Positions 46,455 through 55,576 of a stretch of 64,000 nt of DNA are shown piece after piece. Source of the stretch: Providencia rettgeri (GTDB lineage Bacteria; Pseudomonadota; Gammaproteobacteria; Enterobacterales; Enterobacteriaceae); the NCBI RefSeq assembly GCF_023205015.1, contig NZ_CP096258.1, positions 2,666,001 through 2,730,000 on the forward strand, written 5' to 3'. The position numbers and the translations under genes are program-made. The notes under the pieces were generated by a model. That model did no database searches, was not told the DNA's origin, and worked only from the letters and a program-made list of their open reading frames with translations. Position 1 is the stretch's first letter. Each line of letters opens with the position of its first letter.

Positions 46455-47669
46455 ATGAATAATCTAACTAAATCCAGTAAGCTCGATAATGTTTGCTATG
46501 ACATTCGTGGGCCCGTATTAAAAGAAGCTAAGCGCCTAGAAGAAGAAGGCAACAAAGTCCTCAAACTCAATATTGGTAACCCGGCCCCGTTTGGTTTTGA
46601 AGCCCCGGATGAAATCCTAGTCGATGTCTTACGTAATCTGCCAAGCTCTCAAGGCTATTGTGATTCCAAAGGGCTCTATTCTGCACGTAAAGCTATCGTC
46701 CAGCACTACCAAGCTCGTGGTATTCACGAAATGACGGTAGAAGATGTTTACATTGGTAATGGTGTATCTGAACTTATCGTCCAAGCAATGCAAGCACTGC
46801 TTAATAATGGCGATGAAATGTTAGTGCCTGCCCCTGATTATCCACTATGGACTGCTGCAGTTTCCCTTTCTGGTGGGAAAGCCGTTCATTATATGTGTGA
46901 TGAGCAGCAAGGTTGGATGCCTGATATTGAAGATATTCGTAAAAAGATCACCCCAAGAACACGTGGTATTGTAGTTATCAACCCAAATAACCCTACTGGT
47001 GCGGTCTACAGTAAAGATCTATTAATGGAAATTGTCGAATTGGCTCGTCAGCACAACCTTATTATTTATGCTGATGAAATTTATGATAAAATTCTTTATG
47101 ATGATGCCGTACATCACTCGATTGCAGCCCTCGCCCCTGATTTATTAACCATCACCTTTAATGGTTTATCTAAAACGTATCGCGTCGCTGGCTTCCGCCA
47201 AGGTTGGATGGTATTAAACGGCCCGAAAAAACATGCTAAAAGCTATATTGAAGGTTTAGAAATGCTGGCCTCGATGCGCCTGTGTGCTAACGTTCCAATG
47301 CAGCATGCTATTCAAACTGCACTTGGCGGCTATCAAAGCATTAGCGAATTCATTCAGCCGGGTGGGCGTTTATACGAGCAACGTAATCGTGCATGGGAAT
47401 TGATCAACCAAATACCGGGCGTTTCATGCGTCAAACCGCAAGGTGCTCTCTATATGTTCCCGAAAATAGATATTAAACGATTTAATATCTATGACGACCA
47501 GAAAATGATTTTAGACCTGTTATTACAAGAAAAAGTGCTATTAGTTCAGGGGACCGCATTTAATTGGCCTGAACCCGACCATTTTAGAATTGTCACATTA
47601 CCTTATGCGGACGACCTTGAAATGGCGATTAGCAAATTTGGCCGTTTCCTTGAAGGTTATCGCCAATAA
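46455..47669 (+). CDS. alaA: Glutamate-pyruvate aminotransferase AlaA
   Basis: 404-residue class I/II PLP aminotransferase that makes alanine from pyruvate and glutamate. NPNNPTGAVYS and the PLP-binding Lys in FNGLSKTYRVAGFRQGW are clear. The N-terminal SSKLDNVCYDIRGPVLKEA matches E. coli AlaA (YfbQ). Located between lrhA and yfbR as in E. coli. Confidence 0.97.
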   Translation: MNNLTKSSKLDNVCYDIRGPVLKEAKRLEEEGNKVLKLNIGNPAPFGFEAPDEILVDVLRNLPSSQGYCDSKGLYSARKAIVQHYQARGIHEMTVEDVYIGNGVSELIVQAMQALLNNGDEMLVPAPDYPLWTAAVSLSGGKAVHYMCDEQQGWMPDIEDIRKKITPRTRGIVVINPNNPTGAVYSKDLLMEIVELARQHNLIIYADEIYDKILYDDAVHHSIAALAPDLLTITFNGLSKTYRVAGFRQGWMVLNGPKKHAKSYIEGLEMLASMRLCANVPMQHAIQTALGGYQSISEFIQPGGRLYEQRNRAWELINQIPGVSCVKPQGALYMFPKIDIKRFNIYDDQKMILDLLLQEKVLLVQGTAFNWPEPDHFRIVTLPYADDLEMAISKFGRFLEGYRQ

Positions 47670-47691
47670 AATTAGCGTCAATATATAAAAT

Positions 47692-47717
47692 AAAAGCCTC
47701 CTATTCTGGAGGCTTTT
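47692..47717. terminator. Bidirectional terminator after alaA
   Basis: Perfect ten-base stem AAAAGCCTCC / GGAGGCTTTT with a TATTCT loop. T-runs on both strands let it end alaA on the plus strand and the small minus-strand gene at 47765-47833. Confidence 0.9.
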
Positions 47718-47764
47718 AATATTCTAAATCTAGCCATCATTAATAGACTGTATTATTCTGATGA

Positions 47765-47833
47765 TTAAAGAATGGAAATAAAATAAATTGCCACCAGGAA
47801 AAAACCCAATAATATAAATGGAAAATATTTCAT
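47765..47833 (-). CDS. Predicted 22-residue single-helix membrane protein
   Basis: The frame begins MKYFPFILLGFF and continues with VAIYFISIL before a TAA. Almost every residue is hydrophobic or aromatic, with one Lys near the N-terminus, as expected for one transmembrane helix with the N-terminus in the cytoplasm. AGAGG lies four bases before the ATG. The frame is followed 48 bases later by the minus-strand face of the alaA terminator, so it has the layout of a small independent transcript. I do not recognise it as a named protein. Short frames can arise by chance in AT-rich DNA, hence the moderate confidence. Confidence 0.5.
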   Translation of the reverse strand: MKYFPFILLGFFLVAIYFISIL

Positions 47834-48079
47834 ACTGCCTCTTTATTTCTGGATTGAACATTCATTATATTTTTTTGATTATATAATTCAACACAATTAA
47901 AATATCAGTTAACTTACAATCTAAATTAGATGTTATTATTAAGATAATCTTAGTTTGATTGATAAATGTTAAAATATAATCTTTGAATAGTAACTTATTA
48001 AAAAACAATAAATTTATATCACAGTCACATTATTTCCGTTATAATTTTTGTTGTTTGCAGACACCATAAAAGAGGACTT

Positions 48080-48661
48080 ATGAGCTACTTTTTCGCCCAC
48101 CTAGCTAGAATGAAGTTAATCCACCGCTGGCCGTTAATGCGCAATGTCCGAATCGAGAATGTCTCTGAACATAGCCTTCAAGTAGCCATGGTGGCCCATG
48201 CGCTCGCAATCATTAAAAACCGTAAATTCTCAGGGAATGTCAATGCCGAAAAAATCGCATTGTATGCGATGTACCATGATGCTAGCGAAGTGATTACCGG
48301 TGACCTACCAACACCGATTAAATATCATAATCAGCAAATTGCCCATGAATACAAAAAAATAGAGAAATTCGCTCAGCAAAAGCTATTAGATATGCTCCCA
48401 GAGGAGTTACAAGAGGATTTTAAAGCGCTGCTGATAGAAGACATACAATCAGAAGAAGAGCATTTTATTGTTAAGCAAGCGGATACGCTGTGTGCCTACT
48501 TAAAATGTTTAGAAGAGCTATCCGCAGGCAACAGTGAATTTAAGTTAGCCAAAAGGCGCCTAGAAAAAATGTTAGCGGAAAGAAATAGCCCAGAAATGGA
48601 ATACTTTATGAAAGTCTTTGTGCCTAGCTTTACACTTTCATTAGATGAAATTAGCAATTAG
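48080..48661 (+). CDS. yfbR: 5'-deoxynucleotidase YfbR
   Basis: 193-residue HD-domain phosphohydrolase that removes phosphate from deoxyribonucleoside 5'-monophosphates. Metal ligands: His31 in SEHSLQ, the HD pair in YHDASEVITGD, and Asp in VKQADTLCAYLKCLEE. RWPLMRNVRIENVSEHS is the family signature. AGAGGAC precedes the ATG. Confidence 0.96.
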   Translation: MSYFFAHLARMKLIHRWPLMRNVRIENVSEHSLQVAMVAHALAIIKNRKFSGNVNAEKIALYAMYHDASEVITGDLPTPIKYHNQQIAHEYKKIEKFAQQKLLDMLPEELQEDFKALLIEDIQSEEEHFIVKQADTLCAYLKCLEELSAGNSEFKLAKRRLEKMLAERNSPEMEYFMKVFVPSFTLSLDEISN

Positions 48662-48674
48662 TAACTATTATAAC

Positions 48675-48702
48675 ATGTAGGAATACACTTCTATTCCTAC
48701 AT
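48675..48702. terminator. Hairpin between yfbR and the convergent unknown gene
   Basis: Perfect 11-bp stem ATGTAGGAATA / TATTCCTACAT with a 6-base loop. No good T-run follows on either strand, so it is a probable rather than certain terminator. Confidence 0.5.
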
Positions 48703-48709
48703 ACATTCA

Positions 48710-49126
48710 TTAGACCAATACTAATGGTGTACTACAGCCTGATGATGATGGGAATGCCACGTAAAGTGTTTTTGCTTCGCCATTAACACCTAATATAACT
48801 TTGTTATTATCACTTTCAGATAATGAACAATAGAACCGATTTTGGCTTTTATAGGTTTTGCCACTTTCTGTCGTCATTTTCACCCGCCAATAATCATAAT
48901 TTTCTGCTATTCCATTAAGATGTGGAAATGATAACGCATGATAAACTTTTGTTTTATCAGCAATGTCCACGATAGTCTTTGAAACACTATATTGTTCTTT
49001 TCTATTCAATATACCTGATAAGAAATGAATAATTTCAACTGATACTAATCGCTCTCCCCAATAATTTTCAAAATCACAAATACCCAATTTAAATCTATAT
49101 AAATCCGTATGTTTATCTTGTTGCAT
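48710..49126 (-). CDS. Hypothetical protein, 138 residues
   Basis: I do not recognise this protein. It is soluble, has no signal peptide or membrane helix, and alternates short polar and hydrophobic stretches that suggest a beta-sandwich (YDYWRVKMTTESGKTYKSQN; KVILGVNGEAKTLYVAF). Three Cys are present (GICDFEN, RFYCSL, SSGCSTP). AGAGG upstream of the ATG supports translation. It sits alone between yfbR and yfbS, where E. coli has no gene, in AT-rich DNA, which suggests acquisition. A carbohydrate- or lipid-binding sandwich fold is possible but only a guess. Confidence 0.65.
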   Translation of the reverse strand: MQQDKHTDLYRFKLGICDFENYWGERLVSVEIIHFLSGILNRKEQYSVSKTIVDIADKTKVYHALSFPHLNGIAENYDYWRVKMTTESGKTYKSQNRFYCSLSESDNNKVILGVNGEAKTLYVAFPSSSGCSTPLVLV

Positions 49127-49297
49127 TTTAAATAACCTCTTTTTTATATTTCACAGAGTCAGTTTTAGTCAACTGTAAAAAATATTAGCCATTTATTCCT
49201 ATTGAATAAAAAAATTCATTAAGAATAACTTGATGCTATCAAAAGAAGTTTTTTTTCCAATCTTAATTGGAGTAATAAATTAATATTTTATAACGCA

Positions 49298-49330
49298 CTC
49301 TATAACTGATTAAATAACTCAGTTATAGAG
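49298..49330 (-). terminator. Hairpin downstream of yfbS
   Basis: Perfect 12-bp stem CTCTATAACTGA / TCAGTTATAGAG with a 9-base loop, 26 bases past the yfbS stop. A/T-rich sequence follows on the minus strand but there is no long T-run. Confidence 0.55.
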
Positions 49331-49355
49331 CCGATGTTTATATCGTATTTTAAAT

Positions 49356-51185
49356 TTAGAAAGGAAATAAAATGGGAATGACTGCAATACTAATGAACAT
49401 CACAATAATGGTAAAAGGCACTCCAATTTTCAGAAAATCAGAAAACTTATAACCACCAGGACCAAGAACTAAGGTATTCACGGGGGAAGACACTGGCGTC
49501 ATAAAAGCAGCTGATGCCGCAATACCAACAACCATGGCAAATGGCAGCGGTGAAACCTCCATTTGACGTGCTGCGGCAATTGCAATTGGCGCCATCAATA
49601 CCGCTGTTGCAGTGTTGGAAATAAACAAACCAATCGTGGCGCAAAGAATAAATAAACACAGCAACATAACATGCGGCCCTAACCCCCCAGCTATCTTCAT
49701 TAATGCATCAACCGCAAGTGCTATCCCGCCCGTTTCTTGCAATGCGAGCGCAAAAGGCATCATCCCAACAATCAATATAATACTCGGCCAGTGAATGGAT
49801 TTATACGCGCTTTCCATGTCGATACAGCGAAATTTTCCCATAAGCAAACAGGCAATCAGCGCAGCAATAAAATTAGGAATTTCATTGGTCACCATCATCG
49901 CGACCATGAGCGCCAAACAAAATAAAGCATGAGGAGCTTGAGAGGCGGCAGGTGCAACAGCCTCGACTTCAGCAGCGAGATTCAGGACAATAAAGTTACG
50001 CGGCTTTGTTGATAAAATCCGAATTAATTTCCAGTCACCAATGACTAATAAAATATCCCCCAGCCTAAGCGGTTCATCAACTAACTTTCCATCCAATGCT
50101 TTACCATCACGGCGAATACCAACAACGTTCAAACCATAACGAGTACGAAATTTAATATCCTTTAACGATTTACCCAATAGTTCGGAATCTGGGTTCATCG
50201 ATACTTCAGCCATGCCTACGTCTCGTGATTGCTCTGAAAAATAATCACCTCGTAAAATCATGGGTTCAAGGAGTTGTTCGCTACAAAACTGACGTAAGTC
50301 GTCATCACTCACAGAAATATCAATTAATAAGACATCTCGCTCGCGTAACTCCGTTCCCCCCGTAGCGCTGACCATTACACGACGAAATTTACGCCAACGT
50401 TCTATCCCTACCACGTTAGCTTCGTAACGAGAACGAAGATGCAGCTCATCAAGAGTATGGCCAATAAGTGGGGAACCTTTGCGGATAGCAAGACGGCGAG
50501 CTCTGCCCGTCAGCTTGTAATCTCGAATTAAATCACGGAAAGTACGCTGATATTTAACTGGTTGTTTATCAGTTTCATTACTGCCTAGCCAACGCCTTGT
50601 CAGCCACATGTAGGCGATACCCGCAAATAAAATTAAAATACCAATCGGGGTAATAGAGAAAAATTGAAAGCCTTTGATCCCTTCTCGTACCAATTCACTG
50701 TTCACCACCATATTAGGTGGCGTTGCTACCAATGTCATCATCCCACTGATTAACCCGGCAAAGCCTAATGGCATCATTAACCGGCTAGGGGATGTTTTCA
50801 TGCGTGATGCGACACTTAAAACGACGGGGATAAAAATAGCCACCACCCCCGTAGAGCTCATAAAAGCCCCTAGCCCAGCGACGGTAAGCATTAAGAAAAC
50901 TAACATTTTGCTTTCGCTGCTTCCTGCAACGCGAACAAGCCAGTCTCCCATTTGATAGGCTATCCCTGTGCGAACAAGGCCATCACCGATGACAAATAAT
51001 GCGGCAATTAGCAAGACGTTAGGGTCAGCAAAACCGGCGGTAGCTTGTTCTAGCGTTAAAGTATCGCTCAATACAAACGCGACAATGACAAGTAACGCTA
51101 CCACATCCATACGGATCTTATTTGTGGTAAATAAAACTATCGCAATTAATAGGAGGGTCAAGACCCACAGCAATTCTCCGTTCAA
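49356..51185 (-). CDS. yfbS: SLC13/DASS-type transporter with RCK_C domains, YfbS
   Basis: 609-residue inner-membrane protein. The N-terminal membrane half (about residues 1-200) has the DASS motif MTLVATPPNMVVNSEL. Two cytoplasmic TrkA-C/RCK_C domains follow (about 215-380; GHTLDELHLRSRYEANVVGIER and GKSLKDIKFRTRYGLNVVGIRR are recognisable). The second membrane half contains FISNTATAVLMAPIAIAAA and AAFMTPVSSPVNTLVLGPG. Substrate unknown. The arrangement and neighbours match E. coli YfbS. Confidence 0.92.
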   Translation of the reverse strand: MNGELLWVLTLLLIAIVLFTTNKIRMDVVALLVIVAFVLSDTLTLEQATAGFADPNVLLIAALFVIGDGLVRTGIAYQMGDWLVRVAGSSESKMLVFLMLTVAGLGAFMSSTGVVAIFIPVVLSVASRMKTSPSRLMMPLGFAGLISGMMTLVATPPNMVVNSELVREGIKGFQFFSITPIGILILFAGIAYMWLTRRWLGSNETDKQPVKYQRTFRDLIRDYKLTGRARRLAIRKGSPLIGHTLDELHLRSRYEANVVGIERWRKFRRVMVSATGGTELRERDVLLIDISVSDDDLRQFCSEQLLEPMILRGDYFSEQSRDVGMAEVSMNPDSELLGKSLKDIKFRTRYGLNVVGIRRDGKALDGKLVDEPLRLGDILLVIGDWKLIRILSTKPRNFIVLNLAAEVEAVAPAASQAPHALFCLALMVAMMVTNEIPNFIAALIACLLMGKFRCIDMESAYKSIHWPSIILIVGMMPFALALQETGGIALAVDALMKIAGGLGPHVMLLCLFILCATIGLFISNTATAVLMAPIAIAAARQMEVSPLPFAMVVGIAASAAFMTPVSSPVNTLVLGPGGYKFSDFLKIGVPFTIIVMFISIAVIPILFPF

Positions 51186-51273
51186 AATATCCCCTTTCGA
51201 CGAAAAAAAACATTGCTAAGAATTTTATTCAGTTAAGCATGTTTTACGGAGAATTTCTTTGATTAAATCACCA

Positions 51274-51948
51274 TTAGGTCAAATTAGACACGAAAAGTTC
51301 ATAATCACCATTATTGTCAGGCCCCGTAACGGAGATTTGTGCTAATGAACTCACAATTACTTGGATTTCATCACGACGTGGCATGCCTTCTGGCGCATGG
51401 ACTGCGACCACTTGGCAGCCTGCCGTTAATGCAGAATGGATGCCAGCCTGCGCATCTTCAAAGACAATGCAGGATTTTGCAGGAAGAGAAAGTGCTTGAG
51501 CCCCAAGTAAAAACGGCTCGGGATCAGGCTTCCCATTTGTGACTTTCTCAAATGTCACCCAGTGCTTAGGTTCTGGTAGGCCTGCCGCTTGCTGACGACC
51601 ATGTGCAATTGGCACTGTGCCAGAGGTAACAATGGCCCACGGAGCCCCGATTTCATTTAAACGTGATAGCAAAGCAATAGCGCCGGGCAAAGCAACAACG
51701 CCCTCCACATCTTCACTTTCCATTTTTTCTAACCAGCGAAAATACCCCATAATTTCTTCATCATTTGCATCGGGCAGAAAATGACGCAAGCTGGTTAATG
51801 CAGGTTTTCCATGAATAAAGTTAATGATTTCTTCAGGGCTTTTCCCTATTCGCTCACCAAATTTACACCAGCAACGCTCAACTACTGCCAGCGAATCCGC
51901 CAATGTGCCATCCAAATCAAATAGAAACCCTTTTGCCTTTAATTTCAC
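51274..51948 (-). CDS. hxpA: HAD-family sugar phosphatase HxpA/YfbT
   Basis: 224-residue HAD phosphatase. Motif I is FDLDGTLADS (nucleophile and general-acid Asp), motif II is VTSGT, the Lys lies in TNGKPDPEPFLLGA and motif IV is IVFEDAQAGIHSA. In E. coli this enzyme (YfbT, HxpA) dephosphorylates hexose and other sugar phosphates. It lies next to yfbS. Its usual neighbour yfbU is now about 10 kb away, beyond the T6SS island. Confidence 0.93.
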   Translation of the reverse strand: MKLKAKGFLFDLDGTLADSLAVVERCWCKFGERIGKSPEEIINFIHGKPALTSLRHFLPDANDEEIMGYFRWLEKMESEDVEGVVALPGAIALLSRLNEIGAPWAIVTSGTVPIAHGRQQAAGLPEPKHWVTFEKVTNGKPDPEPFLLGAQALSLPAKSCIVFEDAQAGIHSALTAGCQVVAVHAPEGMPRRDEIQVIVSSLAQISVTGPDNNGDYELFVSNLT

Positions 51949-52700
51949 ATCTACCCCTTTAATTTTGCAATTCGCATAACATAAAAAGTTGAATCGATTC
52001 TAGCCCACTAGTTAACGCTAAATAGACGCCCATACGCAACCTCAATATTAAAAATAGTTAAGAATTGAGCCTAAGACGTAAACTTGAATGCACGAGGGCT
52101 GTTGATCTTTGTGTTTTTTGAATGATTTGAACGACATGTTGATTTCTGTTGTATTTGCTTTTTTACGAAATCATTGTGAAGCGTCTATATTATTCCGAAA
52201 ACATACAAATTTACAGTTTGCTAAAGTACCTTTCGATATTAATCACTAGTAATTGCGCAGTACCTAGTTAAATACACTATCAAATTAGACCGTTAATTTC
52301 ATTGATAGTGAAATTAGTTGACGATTTTCATTTTAATTATTTTAAATCAATGCATTACATCAAGCCTATCAGCTGTAATATTTAGTAACATAGTTTATTT
52401 CTATGTACATTAGAACTTACTGGGCTTATCGTGGTTTAGTCTGTTTTTTGTCCGATGATTATTCTGTTTTTGCTTATTCAGGGTGTTTTTGTTAGCATTA
52501 TATAGCGATATTTCAACCAGTTTACGCTAAGTCACTTATCCTAGAGAGATACGTAAGTAGTACGTGTATTTACACGCTATTCATCTGCTTTTATCATCCT
52601 TAACTCAAATCTTACCGTGCGCACGGGCTGAGATGACGGAAATTAATCGATAATTATGTCGACTTAACCCAATTTGTCATTCTGGATAAAGGATATCGCT
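51949..52700. promoter_or_regulatory. Upstream region of the T6SS island (hcp leader)
   Basis: 752 bp without a gene; the left edge of the inserted island probably lies here. Two palindromes stand near hcp: CGTGTA-TT-TACACG (52563-52576) and a perfect 12-mer CCGTGCGCACGG (52615-52626), about 75 bp before the hcp start. Both could be regulator sites. The hcp ribosome site AAAGGA is at ~52688. Confidence 0.45.
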
Positions 52701-53219
52701 ATGCCAACTCCATGTTATATTTCCATTGAAGGAAAAACCCAAGGCAACATCACTGCCGGTGCATTTACTGCGGATTCTGTGGGCAACATCTATGTACAAG
52801 GTCATGAAGACCAAATGTTAGTGCAAGAGTTTTCTCACGTCGTGACTGTGCCGACTGACCCACAATCCGGCCAGCCTTCCGGCCAACGTGCGCACAAGCC
52901 GTTCCGTTTCACCGTGGCGTTAAACAAAGCCGTTCCGCTGCTGTATAACGCATTAGCGTCTGGCGAAATGTTGCCGAAAGTGGAACTGAAATGGTACCGC
53001 ACATCCGTTGAAGGCAAGCAAGAGCATTTCTTCACCACCACACTGACCGATGCGACTATCGTTAATATCGATTGCCAAATGCCACACTGCCAAGACCCGG
53101 CGAAAGCGGATTTCACGCAGTTAATCGAAGTCTCTCTGTCTTACCGTAAAATCGATTGGGAACATACGGTTGCAGGCACATCCGGTGCCGATGACTGGCG
53201 TGCGCCGCTCGAAGCGTAA
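52701..53219 (+). CDS. hcp: T6SS tube protein Hcp
   Basis: 172-residue Hcp (TssD), which stacks into hexameric rings forming the tube fired by the type VI apparatus. MPTPCYISIEGKTQGNITAGAFTADSVG-type start is diagnostic (CYISIEGKTQGNITAG shown), as are VQEFSHVVTVP and HKPFRFTVALNKAVPLLYNAL. The ATG at 52701 has AAAGGA upstream; an extension to 52674 is not conserved. No other structural tss gene lies in the window, so this is an auxiliary hcp-vgrG cluster. Confidence 0.96.
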   Translation: MPTPCYISIEGKTQGNITAGAFTADSVGNIYVQGHEDQMLVQEFSHVVTVPTDPQSGQPSGQRAHKPFRFTVALNKAVPLLYNALASGEMLPKVELKWYRTSVEGKQEHFFTTTLTDATIVNIDCQMPHCQDPAKADFTQLIEVSLSYRKIDWEHTVAGTSGADDWRAPLEA

Positions 53220-53292
53220 TTGACAATAGCCTGTTCTAATGCGTGAGTGATGACTCTTGTGTGGCTCGCGCATTTTACGTGGGAGGGTTTGC

Positions 53293-53568
53293 ATGGCAAG
53301 AACTACTGTGCAAGGAAAAAAAGTCGGGTTACATCAAGACAAAACGACCACAGGAGCAACCTGCCTAGCCAGTATCTCAACGGTTACCAATGATGGCACT
53401 CGTGTATTATGGGTTGGTGATAAAGCCACACGTTGCCCACACTGTAAAAAAGAGGGGACGTTGGTAACGGGAGAGGAAAGCATGATATTACACGGACGTC
53501 GTGTTGTTGTTGAAGGTTCGATTGTGCAATGTGGCTGTCCCTACGGGGCTAATCGCTTGGTGTGTTGA
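53293..53568 (+). CDS. PAAR-domain spike-tip protein
   Basis: 91-residue PAAR-like protein. It has the Cys pairs CPHCKKEG and CGCPYGANRL, the GD-ATRC pattern, and VVEGSIVQCGCP near the C-terminus. PAAR proteins cap the VgrG trimer and bind a metal ion at the tip. The ATG at 53293 is set by GGGAGGG five bases upstream; a longer frame starting at 53257 lacks such a site. It lies between hcp and vgrG in the same direction. Confidence 0.85.
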   Translation: MARTTVQGKKVGLHQDKTTTGATCLASISTVTNDGTRVLWVGDKATRCPHCKKEGTLVTGEESMILHGRRVVVEGSIVQCGCPYGANRLVC

Positions 53569-53602
53569 GTTTTTTCTGTTGAATTTATAAAGGTATTTCG
53601 GT

Positions 53603-55576
53603 ATGGATGGATTGGTTTTTACCTGTCAATTTAAAGGTGTGCCACCCGATACGTTTGCGGTGACTGAGTTTCAACTGACAGAGCACTTGTCGGAGTTGTT
53701 CACCTTATCGCTAACCGCTGTCAGCGCGCTTCCTTCCATTCCGTTTGATGACATGTTGGGGTTTGCTTGTTCATTAACTGTGACGCGCAATGGTAAACCA
53801 GTACGCACTGTACGCGGGTTACTCGCCAGCGCAGAGCAACAAAATACGGACGGTAATCGAACGTGGTATCATTTTATTATTCGTCCTGAAATTTGGGTCA
53901 TGTCATTAGGGCAAAATAGTCGCATTTTTCGTCGGATGACCGTGCCGGATTTGCTTCAACAGTTGTTGTCAGAATCGCACATTAAAGCAAGTTGCAAGTT
54001 TTACGCAAAAACGCCTTACCCGCAACGCGATTACATCACGCAGAAACGCGAATCCAACTACCAATTTTTTTGTCGTTTAGCCGCCGAGGAAGGGATTAGT
54101 TTTTGGTTTGAGGATACAGGACGAGAGCCACGGCTGTTTTACAGCGATTCTCATTTAGGGATGACGTCGGGAATTGATTTGGTGTATAACCCCCAGTACG
54201 ATACCGATACCCAAGACCATACTGCCTATCACTGGCGCTATCGCGAGTCGTTGCTATCTGGCAAAACCCTCTATAAGGATTACAATCCTGAGCGCCCCTC
54301 TTACCCATTAGAACATGAATTAAAAGGGGATATCCATGGTCAGCACCCCTTTTACGAAAGTTATGGACGTTTTCAAACCCAAGAGGATGCAGACCGCTTT
54401 ACGGCGCTTCGTCATGAAGGGAGTCAGCAATTCCGTTGTGTTGGCAGTGCGACCACTAACTGCTTTGCTTTGATGCCGGGCAAAATTTTCTCGTTGTCAT
54501 CCCACCCTAGCCTTGATATGAACCGCCCTTGGCAAGTGGTGTCGGTTTCTCATCACGGAGTCCAACCTTTAGCAGATAACAGTGGTGGCGAAGGTACGAC
54601 TTTATCCAATCAACTGACTTTTATTCCGAGTGAGCTAGATTGGCGCCCACCGTTTATTCATAAACCCACCGCTGATGGGGATGAATTGGCGACTGTGGTT
54701 GGGCCGGATGGGGAAGAAATTTACACGAACAAAGACGGGGCAGTGAAAATCTATTTTCACTGGGACCGATATCGTGAACCTGATTTAAGCAGCTCTTGCT
54801 GGGTACGTGTCGCACAAGGTTGGAATGGGGATGGATATGGGTTTATGGCGATACCCAGAATCGGTCAGGAAGTGCTTGTCAGCTATCTAAATGGGGATAT
54901 TGATAGGCCGATTATCACGGGATGTACTTATAATGGGCGCAATGTGCCACCGTTAAATCTCCCCAATGAGATGACCCGTACCACGTTTAAAACGAAAACC
55001 CACAAAGGGGATGGTTTTAACGAATTGCGTTTTGAAGACAGAGCCGGCCAAGAGGAAATTTATTTCCATGCCCAGCGCGACATGAATGTGCACATTGAAC
55101 ACGATACGCATTGGCATGTTCAGCATGACGCTAAACATCGTATTGATAATGACCGTTTTACAGAAATTGCGGGCAATGAGCACTTAGTCCTTAAAGGCAG
55201 CCAAAAAGAAAATATTACAGGCAGCGCCTCTTTGCATATCGAAGGTGACCAGCAGACACAAGTTGACGGGAAAACGGTGCATGAAAGCAGCCAGCAAACT
55301 CATTTAGTCAGCGGAGGGAAAATCATACTGGAAGCAAATACGGAAATCACATTGAAAGTGGGTGGCAGTTTTATTCGTATTACCCCCGGCACGATATTTA
55401 CCTCTAGCGATATGGTGGTCGGCGGTGGCAGTGCAGGTAGTGGCGCCCCAGTTGCGTTGGAATTGCCAGACGGCGTCGCGCCGTTTGAACAGCCACCGTA
55501 CCCCGTCAAAAAATACTGTGCGATGGCGGCGCAGCAAGCGGGGGGATTAACCGTGAAGCCGAATGAGGACGAGTAA
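53603..55576 (+). CDS. vgrG: T6SS spike protein VgrG (TssI)
   Basis: 657-residue VgrG. The gp27-like part spans about residues 1-370. The gp5/OB-fold motif ATVVGPDGEEIYTNKDGAVK marks the start of the spike region (about 372), with RVAQGWNGDGYGFMAIPRIGQEV after it. The C-terminal beta-helix contains repeated DMNVHIEHDTHW-type and GGKIILEANTEITL sequences. A short Gly/Ser/Pro-rich tail (GGGSAGSGAPV) follows, with no enzymatic domain, so it is a carrier rather than an evolved VgrG. Its stop overlaps the next start (TAATG). Confidence 0.95.
   Translation: MDGLVFTCQFKGVPPDTFAVTEFQLTEHLSELFTLSLTAVSALPSIPFDDMLGFACSLTVTRNGKPVRTVRGLLASAEQQNTDGNRTWYHFIIRPEIWVMSLGQNSRIFRRMTVPDLLQQLLSESHIKASCKFYAKTPYPQRDYITQKRESNYQFFCRLAAEEGISFWFEDTGREPRLFYSDSHLGMTSGIDLVYNPQYDTDTQDHTAYHWRYRESLLSGKTLYKDYNPERPSYPLEHELKGDIHGQHPFYESYGRFQTQEDADRFTALRHEGSQQFRCVGSATTNCFALMPGKIFSLSSHPSLDMNRPWQVVSVSHHGVQPLADNSGGEGTTLSNQLTFIPSELDWRPPFIHKPTADGDELATVVGPDGEEIYTNKDGAVKIYFHWDRYREPDLSSSCWVRVAQGWNGDGYGFMAIPRIGQEVLVSYLNGDIDRPIITGCTYNGRNVPPLNLPNEMTRTTFKTKTHKGDGFNELRFEDRAGQEEIYFHAQRDMNVHIEHDTHWHVQHDAKHRIDNDRFTEIAGNEHLVLKGSQKENITGSASLHIEGDQQTQVDGKTVHESSQQTHLVSGGKIILEANTEITLKVGGSFIRITPGTIFTSSDMVVGGGSAGSGAPVALELPDGVAPFEQPPYPVKKYCAMAAQQAGGLTVKPNEDE

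Noticed and set aside
52701..53219. hcp taken as a sign of a complete T6SS in the window
   Set aside because: No TssB/C sheath, TssK/L/M or ClpV genes are present before yfbU, so only an auxiliary cluster can be supported.
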